A stretch of DNA of 64,000 bases from JAXMDT01 sp046348685 (GCA_046348685.1 JAXMDT010000001.1:186001-250000), one strand, 5' to 3'; counted from the stretch's first letter, positions 1-10,124 are shown. Translations and numbers: made by a program. The notes: a model not told the origin generated them from the sequence alone.

Positions 1-1621
1 CTTTATCGCCGGATAAAGCGTAGGCTGTAACACCAATAATTGGCATGCGCCCGCCGCCATTTTCCGATTCATGTTTGCGAATATGCTGCGTTGTTGAGAA
101 TCCATCCATGCCAGGCATTTGCACATCCATGAGTATGATGTCAAACTGCCTTTTTTTAATTTTCTCCAGCGCATCTTCACCATTATTAGCGACTTCAAAC
201 CGGTAGCCAAGGTTTTCAAGGATTATTGTTGCAACGAATACATTGGGCGGCGAATCCTCGACAAGCAATACATAGGGTGCCTGGTCTTCTACGGAGGCGA
301 GTGGTTCCTGATTGAGAGCTGGCGAAAGCTTTTCAGAGCGCTTGTTTTCCGTAAAAGCAAGAGGCAGTAAAATACGGAATGTTGAACCTTTCCCAATATC
401 GCTGCTGACGGTGATCGTGCCGCCCATCAATTCTATCAAGGTTTTGGCGATCGGCAGACCAAGGCCGGTGCCGCCATATTTACGCGTAATAGAGCTGTCG
501 GCCTGCGAAAATTTACTGAAAATACTTTCCAGCTTGTTGGCGGGAATGCCAATGCCGCTGTCGCTGATGCTAATCTCAACTTCACAGAGAGATCCACGCC
601 AGTTTTTCGCCGAGGCTTTAATAGCAACCAGCCCTTGATCGGTAAATTTAATGGCATTGCTGATGAGATTCATCAAGACCTGCTTCAGCCGGTTCGAATC
701 GCCGATAAATTCTTCGGGCAGATCCACTTCGTACTGTCCGGTAAGCGATATCTGCTTTTCGTCTGCCCGCACCGTATTGATGCTGATAACATCGTTCAAT
801 AAGTCCTGCAGATTAAAAGGATGACTTTCCAGCTGGACATTTTTGCTCTCGATCTTGGCGATATCCAGCAAATCATTGATGAGGCTGAGCAGAGATTGCG
901 CACTTACCTGAAGTGTGCTTAGGCATTCCCGCTGCCGCTCCGTCAATGGACGGCTAAGAGATAGAATATGCGAAAGTCCTATTACGGCATTCATCGGAGT
1001 ACGAATTTCATGGCTCATATTGGCCAGAAACTCATCTTTCTTGCGATTTACGTCCAAGAGCGCTTCATTCGCTTTTTTCAGGCGGTCCGAGATAATCGTC
1101 CGCTCTTTAGCTAGCGAAACGTAATGGCAAATAGTGCGAAGGAAGTCGAGCTCGTCTTCGCTAAAACTGTCACGTGTGCGCGTCGCAAAAGATAATGTAC
1201 CCAGCAGGCGGCCGCCTGCAATCAAAGGATTACATGCGTAAGCGCGCAGCCCAAGACTTTTCACCAGCTGTACTTTCGGATCATCCGATTCCTGAATGTA
1301 CGATGCAATAATCGGCTTTTGATATAGAGCCACATTGCCACAAACCGCTTCACCGAAGCTCAGGCAATCTATGCTCCGCGCTACTTCTGGCGGTATCCCG
1401 CCGCAGGAATCCAGATGCAGCACGTCGCCTTCAGGCCCGACCATGAAATTAAAATACGTATCTACGTTCAGATGTTCGGAAACTTGACGAAACAGGTCAC
1501 TAACCATCGTGTCAGGGTTATCGCTTGCCAGCAAATGCCCTGCAGCCTTTGAAATGATTCGCAGGCGTTCATTTTGCTTACGCAGGATGATTTCGGTCGT
1601 ATCCGTATCCGTCATAGGCAT
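1..1621 (-). CDS. Hybrid sensor histidine kinase (GAF-HisKA-HATPase-REC), 3' end outside window
   Basis: Translating the minus strand from an ATG at 1621 gives an uninterrupted frame running off the left edge (about 540 residues visible). It has an N-terminal GAF domain, a HisKA helix with the phospho-acceptor His in [12 protein letters not shown], a HATPase with DSGIGIP and GGTGLGL boxes, then a receiver with LLVEDSPPN and the phospho-Asp in [12 protein letters not shown]. No membrane segment is seen, so it is probably a cytoplasmic sensor feeding a phosphorelay. A second in-frame ATG lies two codons inside; AAGGA is upstream of both, so the start is uncertain by two residues. The kinase core is closely similar to that of the hybrid kinase at 14483-17323, so the two look paralogous. 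The ligand of the GAF domain cannot be told. Confidence 0.9.
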   Translation of the reverse strand, partial: MPMTDTDTTEIILRKQNERLRIISKAAGHLLASDNPDTMVSDLFRQVSEHLNVDTYFNFMVGPEGDVLHLDSCGGIPPEVARSIDCLSFGEAVCGNVALYQKPIIASYIQESDDPKVQLVKSLGLRAYACNPLIAGGRLLGTLSFATRTRDSFSEDELDFLRTICHYVSLAKERTIISDRLKKANEALLDVNRKKDEFLANMSHEIRTPMNAVIGLSHILSLSRPLTERQRECLSTLQVSAQSLLSLINDLLDIAKIESKNVQLESHPFNLQDLLNDVISINTVRADEKQISLTGQYEVDLPEEFIGDSNRLKQVLMNLISNAIKFTDQGLVAIKASAKNWRGSLCEVEISISDSGIGIPANKLESIFSKFSQADSSITRKYGGTGLGLPIAKTLIELMGGTITVSSDIGKGSTFRILLPLAFTENKRSEKLSPALNQEPLASVEDQAPYVLLVEDSPPNVFVATIILENLGYRFEVANNGEDALEKIKKRQFDIILMDVQMPGMDGFSTTQHIRKHESENGGGRMPIIGVTAYALSGDK

Positions 1622-1906
1622 CGTGTCCTTACATGGCAAAACGAGTTTATTGATGTAATAACGTCGCGTGCAGGAGCGAGTGCAATCACATATTACAAAA
1701 CATCGGCATCGATGCAAGAATAGTAACTATCCTGCTGAATATCTTTAATATAAAGGATGTTTTGTGCGCTTTTCCTATGCGGAATTAAAACTTGTTACAT
1801 AAAAAACGGATATCACTTAATCTCAAAAGAAACCAATTTGAAACGATTCTTATAGAAAACTTATATAGAAAACCGGAAGGGTAATTATTAATAATTAAAA
1901 CAAATT

Positions 1907-2302
1907 ATGACCGTGCTGAATATCCTCATTGTTGACGACAACGAAGCATCCGCCAAAACCTTAGGCTGGATGATGGAGTTGCTCGAACATAACGTGAAAC
2001 TTGCTCACGATGGCGCCGCAGCGATTGAATTGGCTAAGTCATTTCAACCTGACGTAGTATTGCTGGACATTGGTTTGCCGGGCATGAACGGTTATGAGGT
2101 ATGTACGGCGATGCGGAAAGAACCCTCACTGGAAACAACCGTCTTTATCGCGCAAACAGGATGGGGCCAGAATGAACATCGTGAACGTTCGCGGGAAGCG
2201 GGTTTTCACTATCACCTTGTTAAGCCGATTGATATGGATGAACTGCAACGGCTTATTGAATCGCTACGCCCTTTGAAGGAAGCAAAAGCCGCTCACGCTT
2301 AA
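1907..2302 (+). CDS. Single-domain response regulator (CheY-like receiver)
   Basis: 131-residue stand-alone receiver. The acidic pair is in LIVDDNEAS, the phospho-Asp in VVLLDIGLPGMNG, and the conserved Lys in LVKPIDMDEL. No output domain follows, so it probably acts by protein-protein contact or as a phosphate shuttle between the flanking kinases. No good ribosome-binding site is visible: a GGAAGGG lies too far upstream and the leader is A/T-rich. Its stop overlaps the stop of the convergent CheB/CheR kinase by four bases. That kinase has no receiver of its own, which makes this protein a natural partner (inference). Confidence 0.9.
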   Translation: MTVLNILIVDDNEASAKTLGWMMELLEHNVKLAHDGAAAIELAKSFQPDVVLLDIGLPGMNGYEVCTAMRKEPSLETTVFIAQTGWGQNEHRERSREAGFHYHLVKPIDMDELQRLIESLRPLKEAKAAHA

Positions 2303-5300
2303 CTGGCATCGGGACTAAGCGGCAGGCGGACAATGAATTCGCTGCCCTTGTCCTTGCCACTGCTTTTAACTTCAACGCGTCCGCCATGCAATTCCACCAG
2401 CTTTTTAACCAGCGTAAGTCCTATGCCGAGGCCACCGTGCGAACGCTCCAGCGCCGTATCGACCTGCACAAACATATCAAAGACACTGGAAAGCATGTTC
2501 GCGGGGATGCCGATACCGTTATCTTTGATCGATAAAATCATATCATCTTTTTTCTGAGTAACCTCCAGCTCGATTTTTCCACCTTCAGGCGTATATTTTG
2601 CGGAATTATTAAGCAGATTGGCAATAACCTGGCTGAGACGTGTTGGATCGCAGTGCACGAAGAGCGATTTCTTTGGAAGCGACGTTTTGAGCGTATGTTT
2701 TTTTTCAGTAATAAGCGGTTCGCTGATTTCAACCGCCGTGTAAACAATGTCGGAAATATCGATGGTTTCCTTATGCAATTCAATTTTTCCGCGCGTGATT
2801 CTTGAAACATCCAACAGATCGTCTACAAGACGAACCATATGGTGTACCTGTCGTTCCATCAGGCTCTGCGTACGCTCCAGCAGCTCCGGTCGTGAAGCCG
2901 CCTTACGCAGTACCTGTAATCCATTGCTGATGGGGGCGAGCGGGTTACGCAGCTCATGAGCGAGAGTAGCAAGAAACTCGTCTTTGCGACGGTCAGCTTC
3001 TTTCAATGCAATTTCAGATAATTTGTGATTTGTGACATCAGTGCACGTCCCGACATATCCGATAAAGCTATCTCCTTCCTTCATCGGGATCGCATTCGCC
3101 ATCAGCCATCGGTATTCGCCATCATGACGCCTTAGCCTGTATTCAATACGAAAAGGTTCAAGAGAGTCAAATGCGTGCCGGTAAACGCGCAGAAAACGAA
3201 CCAGATCGTCGGGATGGACATTGTCCATCCAGCCATCACCGAGTTCATTTTCCATGGACCGTCCAGTAAATTCAAGCCATGGCTTATTAAACCAGATGCG
3301 CTTTTTATCAACATCGCTGATCCAGATGAGCACCGGCGCTTGGTCAGCCATAGTCCGGAAGCGCTGTTCCTTTTCCGTCAACGCCGATTCAGCGCGTTTT
3401 AAAGAACTGATATCGAGGTTTATACCGGCCCAGCAGGTGATTTCGCCCTTATCATTGCGGACTGGAATGCCGCGAGCCAATACGGGATGCCATTTTCCGT
3501 CTTTGCCTTTGAAACGGTGCTCACGGTCCCATAGTCCGCCTTCTTTGGCACATTCCTTCCAAGCTGTCATCGTAGCGTCCCGTTCATCGGGATGCAGTAC
3601 CTCGCTCCAGCCGAACTCGGAGCATTGCTCCTGAGTCATGCCCACCAGATTAAGAAAGGACTCGCTGGCATAGGTATTTTTGCCGGAAGGCTCACAGACC
3701 CATACGCCGTAATTAATAGATTCACCAATAGCCCGGTACATCTGTTCGCTGGATTTGAGTCGCTCCACAGCCAGCTTTTGTTCCGTAATGTCTTTTACAA
3801 CGCCGAGCATGCCAACCAGTTTGCCATTCTCGTTATATTCGGCGCGGCCGGTTGCCTGTACCCAGGTCGGGTTGCTGCCGGAGCTCTTCAACCTGTACTC
3901 GGCAAAATAGTCGGTTTTCGTTGCAAGAGCTTTTTCCAAAGCCTTGTGCGCAATTGGCTGATCTTCCGGATGCAGGAGTGAATCGCGCATGTCATGACGC
4001 GTCAATCTCGTTTTATCGGTGACACCAAAAATTTCGGCAGCGCGAGGCGACAGCTTAACGCTATCGTCATCCGCTTTCCACTTCCAGTCACCGAGATTTG
4101 CGGCGGACATGGCAAGGCGCAGATGCTCTTCGTTTTCGCGTAGCGTCAGTTCAGCCCGTTTACGTTCCGTTACTTCTGTAAACGTAACGACCAGCCCTTC
4201 TGCCTGGCCGTCTTGCGTGAGGTAGGGAAGCACACGCCTGATGTACCATGCGCCATTTTGCATTTCGATTTCATCTTCAATTGCCCTTTTTGTGGTTTTG
4301 ACGGTTTTTATGTCAGGCAGCGAAGGCATGTGTTTGGCTTTATGCGTAAAGTGAGAAAGCGGGCGGCCCATATCACTTGGTAACAAATTATAAATTTCAG
4401 AAGTCATCGGGGTGGCGCGGCGCACGTGCAATGTGTCATCAAGGAAAAGTGTGGCCAAACGGGTGCTGGCCAGCAGGTTTTCAAGATCGTTATTTACCCG
4501 CGTCAATGTATCGTTAGTGGCCTGGATTTCCTCTTTGGATGTTTCCAGTTCTTCATTGGCAGACTGCAATTCCTCGTTCATGGAAAGCAGCTCTTCGTTC
4601 GAGGATTTCATCTCCTCATTGGCGGCTTCCAAATCCTGTACCGTGCATTCAAGATCTTCGCGTGTGGAAAGCAGCTCACGCTCCAGATGATCAATCAGCG
4701 CCGCTGCTTCCTCGGTTGCCGGTTGGCGCACCGTTTCTTCCTTAAGCAGGGTACCCATATCCTGAAATACAATGAGGTAGAGCCCGGAATCATCGCCAAG
4801 ATGGGGCATTGGCTGGACAGTTAGGCGAATGCGAAGCAAGCCTTCCTCTGTACGGAGAGATAAGCCGTCATGTGTAATCTGCCGGCGCTTCTCAATGGCT
4901 TCGGCTAGCGTGGCGCGTATGCCCACACGCAATCCCTCACGGGCGAGGCGCGTGACGCTGTTATGAAAAGCGCCTGTCGAAACGGTGAGGTATTTCTCAA
5001 GATTCCCAGACGCGCAGATAATTTGCCCGTCCTGGTCGACGACCACGCTTTTCGGAGCAAATTCATCCAGTACGATGCGCTGCATCAGAAGGTACGTATC
5101 CGTCTCGGTAATATTCGCGACGTTAGGCGGTTTTACCGCGCTCGAGCTTGAAGCATTGCGGTTAATCATAAAGGCAGAGGCTTGAACAGCCGTAGGCAAA
5201 CGCTGAGAGATACGATGCTTGGCAGCGATAGGGCGGAACAGTTCACGATGGCTGCTTAGGTTTTCTGAGGGGCCCAGGAAAAGAAAGCCGCCGGGCTTTA

Positions 5301-6639
5301 ACGCATAATGGAATAGGGGAATCAGCTTTTTCTGCAAATGCGAGCCGAGATAAATTAGTAGGTTCCGGCAGGAAATCATATCCAGCTTGGAAAAAGGGGG
5401 ATCGTTGATGAGGTTATGCACGGAGAATAGCACCATCGCCCGAATTTCTTTGTTGATATGATATTGCTGGCCCTTCTTAATAAAAAACCGTTTCAGGCGC
5501 TCGGGACGAATCTCTTCTGTAATACCAAGCGGATAGGCGCCGGCACGAGCGGTAGATAAAGCCTGCTCATCGATGTCGGTTGCAAAAATCTGAACTTCCG
5601 GCGCTTGCTTTGCATTATCCAGATGTTCTCTCAGCAGCATGGCAATCGTATATGCTTCTTCTCCGGTAGCACATCCAGGTACCCAGATGCGGATGGTATC
5701 TTCAGCACGGCGGTTGCGGAAAAGGCGCGGGAAGATATCACTCGCCAAGGACTCAAACGCGTCTGGATCCCGGAAAAATGCCGTCACGCCAATCAGCAGA
5801 TCGTTGAAAAGCTGATTGACTTCCTCTTCATCTGCTTTCAGCCGTTCCAGATATTCCCGCGCTGTATTGATGCGCAGTACTTGAATCCGCCGTTGTACGC
5901 GACGGCTGAGCGTGGATACTTTATAGTGCCGAAAATTATGACCCGTTACGTTTAATAGTACTTCGCAGATTTCGGGCAATAGGTTGCTGACTTCATTAAG
6001 TAACGCTTCAAACGTTTCCTTTTCGCCTGAAAGCTTCATGTGCTCTGCGTAAGCCATCAATTCTTCGGTCAGTGCGGCAGGCGAGAGCACGTGATCGACC
6101 GAACCGGTATCAATAGCGCTCTGCGGCATCTCCTCATATTTCGCGGTGCTTGGCGCTTGGGCGAGGGCCATGCCACCAGCCTTGGAAACCGATTTCAGGC
6201 CTAATGCTCCGTCGCTGCCGGTACCCGAAAGAACTATGGCTACGGCGCGCTCGCCCTGGTCTTTCGCAAGTGAATGGAAGAATTTATCGATAGGCGCGCG
6301 ACGATCTTCGGCCCGATCAGCCGGATCAAGATAAAGCGTATTGTTTTTAATGGTTAACTGTTGATGCCCAGGGGCGGTGTAGACCGTTCCGGCTTCAATC
6401 GCCATGCCGTTGGAAATCTCTCTGACTTTTAATTTTGTATGTTTGGAGATAATGTCCGGAATAAGATCGTTGGCCGTCGGGTCAACATGTATGAGAATAA
6501 CAAAACTGATAGTGCAGTCGTCCGGCAGTGATGAAAGCATCATTTGCAGGGATTCCATTCCCCCTGCAGACGCGCCGACTCCTACAATTAACGCAGGTTT
6601 GGCAGGCGTTTCTTTCTTCTTAGTTTTCGGAGCGTCCAT
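2299..6639 (-). CDS. CheB methylesterase-CheR methyltransferase-multi-PAS histidine kinase fusion
   Basis: Giant signalling protein of about 1446 residues. Domains in order (numbering from the upstream ATG at 6714): CheB-type methylesterase at 41-225 with the catalytic triad Ser49 (GASAGG), His76 (LIHVDP) and Asp168 (GTGSDGA); CheR-type methyltransferase at 235-505 with the SAM motif PGCATGEEAYT and SCRNLLIYL; a PAS-like domain; a long coiled coil of NEEL/NEEM repeats; about four further PAS domains; HisKA with His in LAHELRNPL; HATPase with DNGIGIP and GGLGIGL. There is no C-terminal receiver and no membrane segment. The frame opens at 6714, but the ATG at 6639 puts 15 residues before CheB as is usual; neither start has a good Shine-Dalgarno. 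It ends four bases inside the single-domain receiver gene, a likely partner. Confidence 0.92.
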   Translation of the reverse strand: MDAPKTKKKETPAKPALIVGVGASAGGMESLQMMLSSLPDDCTISFVILIHVDPTANDLIPDIISKHTKLKVREISNGMAIEAGTVYTAPGHQQLTIKNNTLYLDPADRAEDRRAPIDKFFHSLAKDQGERAVAIVLSGTGSDGALGLKSVSKAGGMALAQAPSTAKYEEMPQSAIDTGSVDHVLSPAALTEELMAYAEHMKLSGEKETFEALLNEVSNLLPEICEVLLNVTGHNFRHYKVSTLSRRVQRRIQVLRINTAREYLERLKADEEEVNQLFNDLLIGVTAFFRDPDAFESLASDIFPRLFRNRRAEDTIRIWVPGCATGEEAYTIAMLLREHLDNAKQAPEVQIFATDIDEQALSTARAGAYPLGITEEIRPERLKRFFIKKGQQYHINKEIRAMVLFSVHNLINDPPFSKLDMISCRNLLIYLGSHLQKKLIPLFHYALKPGGFLFLGPSENLSSHRELFRPIAAKHRISQRLPTAVQASAFMINRNASSSSAVKPPNVANITETDTYLLMQRIVLDEFAPKSVVVDQDGQIICASGNLEKYLTVSTGAFHNSVTRLAREGLRVGIRATLAEAIEKRRQITHDGLSLRTEEGLLRIRLTVQPMPHLGDDSGLYLIVFQDMGTLLKEETVRQPATEEAAALIDHLERELLSTREDLECTVQDLEAANEEMKSSNEELLSMNEELQSANEELETSKEEIQATNDTLTRVNNDLENLLASTRLATLFLDDTLHVRRATPMTSEIYNLLPSDMGRPLSHFTHKAKHMPSLPDIKTVKTTKRAIEDEIEMQNGAWYIRRVLPYLTQDGQAEGLVVTFTEVTERKRAELTLRENEEHLRLAMSAANLGDWKWKADDDSVKLSPRAAEIFGVTDKTRLTRHDMRDSLLHPEDQPIAHKALEKALATKTDYFAEYRLKSSGSNPTWVQATGRAEYNENGKLVGMLGVVKDITEQKLAVERLKSSEQMYRAIGESINYGVWVCEPSGKNTYASESFLNLVGMTQEQCSEFGWSEVLHPDERDATMTAWKECAKEGGLWDREHRFKGKDGKWHPVLARGIPVRNDKGEITCWAGINLDISSLKRAESALTEKEQRFRTMADQAPVLIWISDVDKKRIWFNKPWLEFTGRSMENELGDGWMDNVHPDDLVRFLRVYRHAFDSLEPFRIEYRLRRHDGEYRWLMANAIPMKEGDSFIGYVGTCTDVTNHKLSEIALKEADRRKDEFLATLAHELRNPLAPISNGLQVLRKAASRPELLERTQSLMERQVHHMVRLVDDLLDVSRITRGKIELHKETIDISDIVYTAVEISEPLITEKKHTLKTSLPKKSLFVHCDPTRLSQVIANLLNNSAKYTPEGGKIELEVTQKKDDMILSIKDNGIGIPANMLSSVFDMFVQVDTALERSHGGLGIGLTLVKKLVELHGGRVEVKSSGKDKGSEFIVRLPLSPDAS

Positions 6640-6756
6640 AGTTTCTGAAAGTAGGTGCCCGTTTGTAGCACATTTTCCGAAGCTTCCTACTGGGAAAATT
6701 AACCCTGGAATCATTTCCTTACGGAAAATTTATAGATTTCATCGCATGCATTAAAT

Positions 6757-6999
6757 ATGCAAAAAGCAAAAACACCACCTTGGAAAAAACCGAAACCTAA
6801 AGGGTCACGCACCGTAAAACTGACGGAAAGCGAAAAAAAGGAAGCACGAGCCAATGCAGAAAAAGCAGGCAGGCGCTATCCAAACCTGGTAGACAATATG
6901 AAATATAGCCAGGAAGAAAAAGAAATCAGGTTAATTCGTAGGTTCTTCAACCAAGCTGGCTGCTTTAGCCAGGTCTTCCACAAGGTAATCCATGAATAA
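6757..6999 (+). CDS. Small basic hypothetical protein with KPKPKG...YPNLVDN motif
   Basis: 80 residues. The Lys-rich N-terminus (PPWKKPKPKGSRTVKLT) and AGRRYPNLVDNM resemble a small conserved protein seen widely in alphaproteobacteria whose function I do not know. The usual family member stops soon after the YPNLVDN motif. Here the frame continues about 28 residues and runs 69 bases into the 3' end of the convergent glycosylase gene, so the tail may be run-on coding rather than conserved sequence. The N-terminal two thirds is the part to trust. Confidence 0.6.
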   Translation: MQKAKTPPWKKPKPKGSRTVKLTESEKKEARANAEKAGRRYPNLVDNMKYSQEEKEIRLIRRFFNQAGCFSQVFHKVIHE

Positions 7000-8328
7000 A
7001 TCACGCTGCCGTGCATCCGTGCGGAGTACTGCCGCCGGATGATAAGTGGCAATAATGCGTTCGCCATTGACTTCTACCCACTGGCCGCGGCCTGTTTTCA
7101 TGGTAAAACCGTGACTGATTAAAGACCTTGCAGCCGTATTACCTAAACATACAATGGCTTTTGGCTTGAGGGCGGCAATTTCCGAAACTAACCACGGTTT
7201 ACAGGCATGAATATGATGCAATGTCGGGTTACGGTGCTGTCGCTGTTCACCTTTGAAAGTAAAGCGGAAATGCTTAACGGCATTCGTCACATAAACCTCA
7301 TCCCGTTCGATGCCGGCGCGATGCAGGGCTTCGTTCAAAACGGCGCCTGCGGGTCCGACAAAGGGGTGTCCCGCTTTATCCTCCTCGTCGCCAGGCTGTT
7401 CGCCTACGAGCATCAACGGCGCATCAACGGGACCTTCGCCGAAAACCGTCTGATGTGCTTCCTCAAACAGGGGGCATCCTTTGCAATCCCGCGCTGCGTC
7501 TCGAAGGCGGGGTAAGCTGCGATCCTCCGGCATAAAATCGGCGGCAGAGGTGGCGAGGCCCTCCTGATGCGCAATCATCTGCTCTATGCGGCTTGGCGCT
7601 TCCCGTAGTATATCGTGAATGATGCGGGCTTCCGGCAGCGTTTTCCAATGTCTTACCGGCATTTCACGTTTCATGGCTTTAATCTTGATGCGTGCCGGAT
7701 TGAAAATAGAACGGTAATAGTCCCGCCAAAGATTTTCAAGCTGATCCTCTTGAGGCGCGTCCGATGCGGGGACGCCGGCGCCAAATGTCAGCCGGTCTAA
7801 ATCCCAATGCACCGATGCGTCTGGCGTGAGAATAGTCCATCGCATCGAGGAAAAACGGCGCTGAAAAAATGGTGCGACGATAGGCAAAATAAAATGATCT
7901 GGACGATGCCAGGCGATGTAATGCTCCTCGCCATCTTCCATCGTAAGCCGGAAGCGAACGAAAGCCTTGGTTTTGTGTGCGTCTCGGCGGACTTGCTTTT
8001 CCATCGTTTCCAAGCGATGAACAACCGGATCAGTCGGAATGGATAAAAGATGCGGCTCACCGTGAAGGATTCGCCATAATACTGTATAAAGCAAACCCCA
8101 CCGTGCCTCATCGCCATGACAAGCGACGGTTTGCGCCAGTGCATAGAAATGTTTTGGCACTGAAAAATGGGCATTTACGATTTCCGGCGGCAGCGAATCT
8201 TCAAACAGGGATTCCTGCCTGGAGCCCGAAAAACACCAGTTAATTGCCTGCGGTTTGATTTCTGCAGTTATAAATCGGCGAGCCAAGGCTCGCCATTGTG
8301 AAAAACTTTCCGCCGAAACGTTATGCAA
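6931..8328 (-). CDS. UdgX-like uracil-DNA glycosylase with N-terminal DUF4130/TIGR03915 domain
   Basis: About 465 residues in two parts. The first half resembles the TIGR03915/DUF4130 domain that accompanies a radical SAM repair protein. The second half is a family 4/UdgX uracil-DNA glycosylase: Fe-S cysteines in DCKGCPLF, ACKPWL and AIVCLGNTA, and the UdgX-type motif GEQPGDEEDKAGHPFVGPAG. A GEQRQHRNP loop keeps the His that in UdgX forms the covalent bond to uracil-containing DNA, although the surrounding residues differ from the usual KRRIH. The frame is open up to 8445, but an ATG start there would overlap the upstream gene by 125 bases. A TTG at 8328 overlapping the upstream stop, with GGAA before it, is my preferred start. 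Translationally coupled to the radical SAM gene. Confidence 0.88.
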   Translation of the reverse strand: MHNVSAESFSQWRALARRFITAEIKPQAINWCFSGSRQESLFEDSLPPEIVNAHFSVPKHFYALAQTVACHGDEARWGLLYTVLWRILHGEPHLLSIPTDPVVHRLETMEKQVRRDAHKTKAFVRFRLTMEDGEEHYIAWHRPDHFILPIVAPFFQRRFSSMRWTILTPDASVHWDLDRLTFGAGVPASDAPQEDQLENLWRDYYRSIFNPARIKIKAMKREMPVRHWKTLPEARIIHDILREAPSRIEQMIAHQEGLATSAADFMPEDRSLPRLRDAARDCKGCPLFEEAHQTVFGEGPVDAPLMLVGEQPGDEEDKAGHPFVGPAGAVLNEALHRAGIERDEVYVTNAVKHFRFTFKGEQRQHRNPTLHHIHACKPWLVSEIAALKPKAIVCLGNTAARSLISHGFTMKTGRGQWVEVNGERIIATYHPAAVLRTDARQRDLFMDYLVEDLAKAASLVEEPTN

Positions 8329-9541
8329 AGCAAAATTCCATCTGCTGCGCTGCGGGCCGTAGCTGTGCGGCAAGTTGGTCGCCTTGCGGCATGTTCGGGC
8401 GGTAGTCCGCTGCAATGACAAAAGATTTTGCCCTTTTCCACGCAACGCGAAGTGTTAATAGATCCTGCAGGACAATCTTTTTATAGCGGCGAATTTCGAG
8501 CAGTTTATGAACGGTACGTGCGCCAATGCCAGGAATTCTCAATAATTGCTCTCGCGTGGCGCGATTGACATCGAGTGGGAAGAATTCCGGATGCCGCAAT
8601 GCCCAGGACGTTTTTGGATCAATATCTATATCCAGGTTCGGATGTGAATTATCAACGATTTCATCAACTTTAAACTCATAAAAACGCAACATCCAGTCTG
8701 CTTGGTAAAGACGATGCTCTCGCATCAGTGGCGGGCTTTTACCAGGCAATCTTGCATCTGCATGGGGAATCGGGCTGAAAGCGGAGTAGTATACGCGCCG
8801 AAGCCGGAACTTGCCGTAAAGATCAGAGGCTGTAGCCAGAATTTCGCTATCCGGCGTGGGCGTGGCGCCAATAATCATTTGAGTGCTTTGCCCTGCAGGA
8901 GCAAACGTTGGCACTTTCAGGCCTCGTTTTTTATCATCTTTGATCTCATCGGATTTGGTTTTAACCTCCAGCATATTACGTTCGAGTTGCGGGCGTTTTT
9001 TTTCCGGCGCAAGCGATTCCAGATCCGCAACTGTCGGCAGCTCAATATTCACGCTCAGGCGATCGGCATAAAGTCCGGCTTCTGTCAGCAGTTCATCCGA
9101 AGCCCCCGGTATGGTTTTTAGGTGAATATAGCCACGAAAACCATGATCCTGCCGCAGGATTTTAGCAACGCGCACCAGCTGTTCCATGGTATAATCACTG
9201 TCACGGATAATACCTGAACTCAAAAACAAGCCTTCGATATAGTTCCGTTTGTAAAAATCAAGCGTCAGTTTTACGACTTCCTCCGGCGTGAAACGCGCCC
9301 GCTCCACATCGCTGGAAACACGATTTACACAGTATTTACAGTCATAGATGCAGAAATTCGTGAGAAGGATTTTGAGCAGGGAAATGCACCGGCCATCCGG
9401 CGTGTAGCTGTGGCAGATGCCATTGCCTTCCGTGCTGCCAACGCCTTTGCCGTCCCGTTTTGCTTTGGAGCCGCTGCTGGAGCAGGATGCATCATATTTC
9501 GCTGCATCGGCCAGTAGGGATAGTTTTTTTGAAATATCCAT
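8321..9541 (-). CDS. Putative DNA modification/repair radical SAM protein (TIGR03916 type)
   Basis: 406 residues. The radical SAM cluster motif C-x3-C-x2-C is in FCIYDCKYCVNR, followed by LFLSSGIIRDSDYTMEQL typical of this family. The C-terminus carries a helix-hairpin-helix (LLRIPGIGARTVHKLLEIRR), which points to DNA binding. In bacteria this family almost always sits beside a TIGR03915-domain protein, as here, and is assumed to act in DNA modification or repair; its substrate is not established. It is the first gene of a two-gene unit with the UdgX-like protein, overlapping it by about 8 bases if the TTG start is right. Confidence 0.9.
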   Translation of the reverse strand: MDISKKLSLLADAAKYDASCSSSGSKAKRDGKGVGSTEGNGICHSYTPDGRCISLLKILLTNFCIYDCKYCVNRVSSDVERARFTPEEVVKLTLDFYKRNYIEGLFLSSGIIRDSDYTMEQLVRVAKILRQDHGFRGYIHLKTIPGASDELLTEAGLYADRLSVNIELPTVADLESLAPEKKRPQLERNMLEVKTKSDEIKDDKKRGLKVPTFAPAGQSTQMIIGATPTPDSEILATASDLYGKFRLRRVYYSAFSPIPHADARLPGKSPPLMREHRLYQADWMLRFYEFKVDEIVDNSHPNLDIDIDPKTSWALRHPEFFPLDVNRATREQLLRIPGIGARTVHKLLEIRRYKKIVLQDLLTLRVAWKRAKSFVIAADYRPNMPQGDQLAAQLRPAAQQMEFCFA

Positions 9542-9573
9542 GGATGCTTTTTATATAGCATGAAATTGCTTAT

Positions 9574-9607
9574 AAAAAAAGGGGCGGCTCTCAACTTCCG
9601 CCCCTTT
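9574..9607 (-). terminator. Rho-independent terminator after the glycine-zipper gene
   Basis: A perfect 7-bp stem (GGGGCGG at 9581-9587, CCGCCCC at 9598-9604) with a 10-base loop. Read leftwards it is followed by seven T, just after the stop of the gene at 9627-10124. Read rightwards it is followed by TTTATT, so it may be weakly bidirectional. Confidence 0.85.
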
Positions 9608-9626
9608 ATTCCAAGTAGTTAAATCA

Positions 9627-10124
9627 TTATGCGGCTTTCGTCATTTCTGCGCCCGAATCACGAAGGACTGAGCGTGCTACAGAAGATTGCGCATCCGGAG
9701 AATGCACGACCACCACAGCACGTCCGCGGCGGATTTCGTCTTCCGAGAGTTTCGCATCATCTTCGGCAAAGCCTGCCGCAAGAAGAGCGCCTGTAAGACC
9801 GCCAACGGCTGCTCCTGCGCCTGCGCCGGTGAGCGCTGCAACAAGCGGGCCAACCGCTAGCAAGCCAGCGCCCGGGATTACGATGCTGCCGACTGCAGAT
9901 AGACCTGCAAGGAGGGCACCGGCAGCGCCTGTGGCTGCTGCTCCTGTAATACCGCCTTTAGCGGCCTTATCGCCGGTAGTTTCCTCTTTAGTAAACAGTG
10001 TATCGCGCGTACGATCGGACATGACGAGGCTAATATCGTCGCGCATAAATCCACGATCGAGCAATTCATCGATGGCGCGTTCAGCGTTGGCGCGGTTATC
10101 AAAACTTCCGGTTACGATTTTCAT
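9627..10124 (-). CDS. General-stress-like protein with glycine-zipper membrane segment
   Basis: 165 residues from an ATG with a strong AAGGAGA six bases upstream; the frame is open 28 codons further but without a better site. The N-terminus (MKIVTGSFDNRANAERAIDE, then LLDRGF) resembles the YflT/general stress protein 17M fold. The middle is Gly/Ala-rich (GAAATGAAGALLAGLSAVGS) and looks like a glycine-zipper membrane hairpin. The C-terminus VVVVHSPDAQSSVARSVLRD recalls the same fold. Proteins of this layout are often stress-induced, but the exact role is unknown. Monocistronic, with its own terminator. Confidence 0.75.
   Translation of the reverse strand: MKIVTGSFDNRANAERAIDELLDRGFMRDDISLVMSDRTRDTLFTKEETTGDKAAKGGITGAAATGAAGALLAGLSAVGSIVIPGAGLLAVGPLVAALTGAGAGAAVGGLTGALLAAGFAEDDAKLSEDEIRRGRAVVVVHSPDAQSSVARSVLRDSGAEMTKAA

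Noticed and set aside
1622..1906. Possible small RNA or hidden gene in the 285-base gap
   Set aside because: No frame with a ribosome site, no stable hairpin and no terminator found; probably a double promoter region for the flanking divergent genes.
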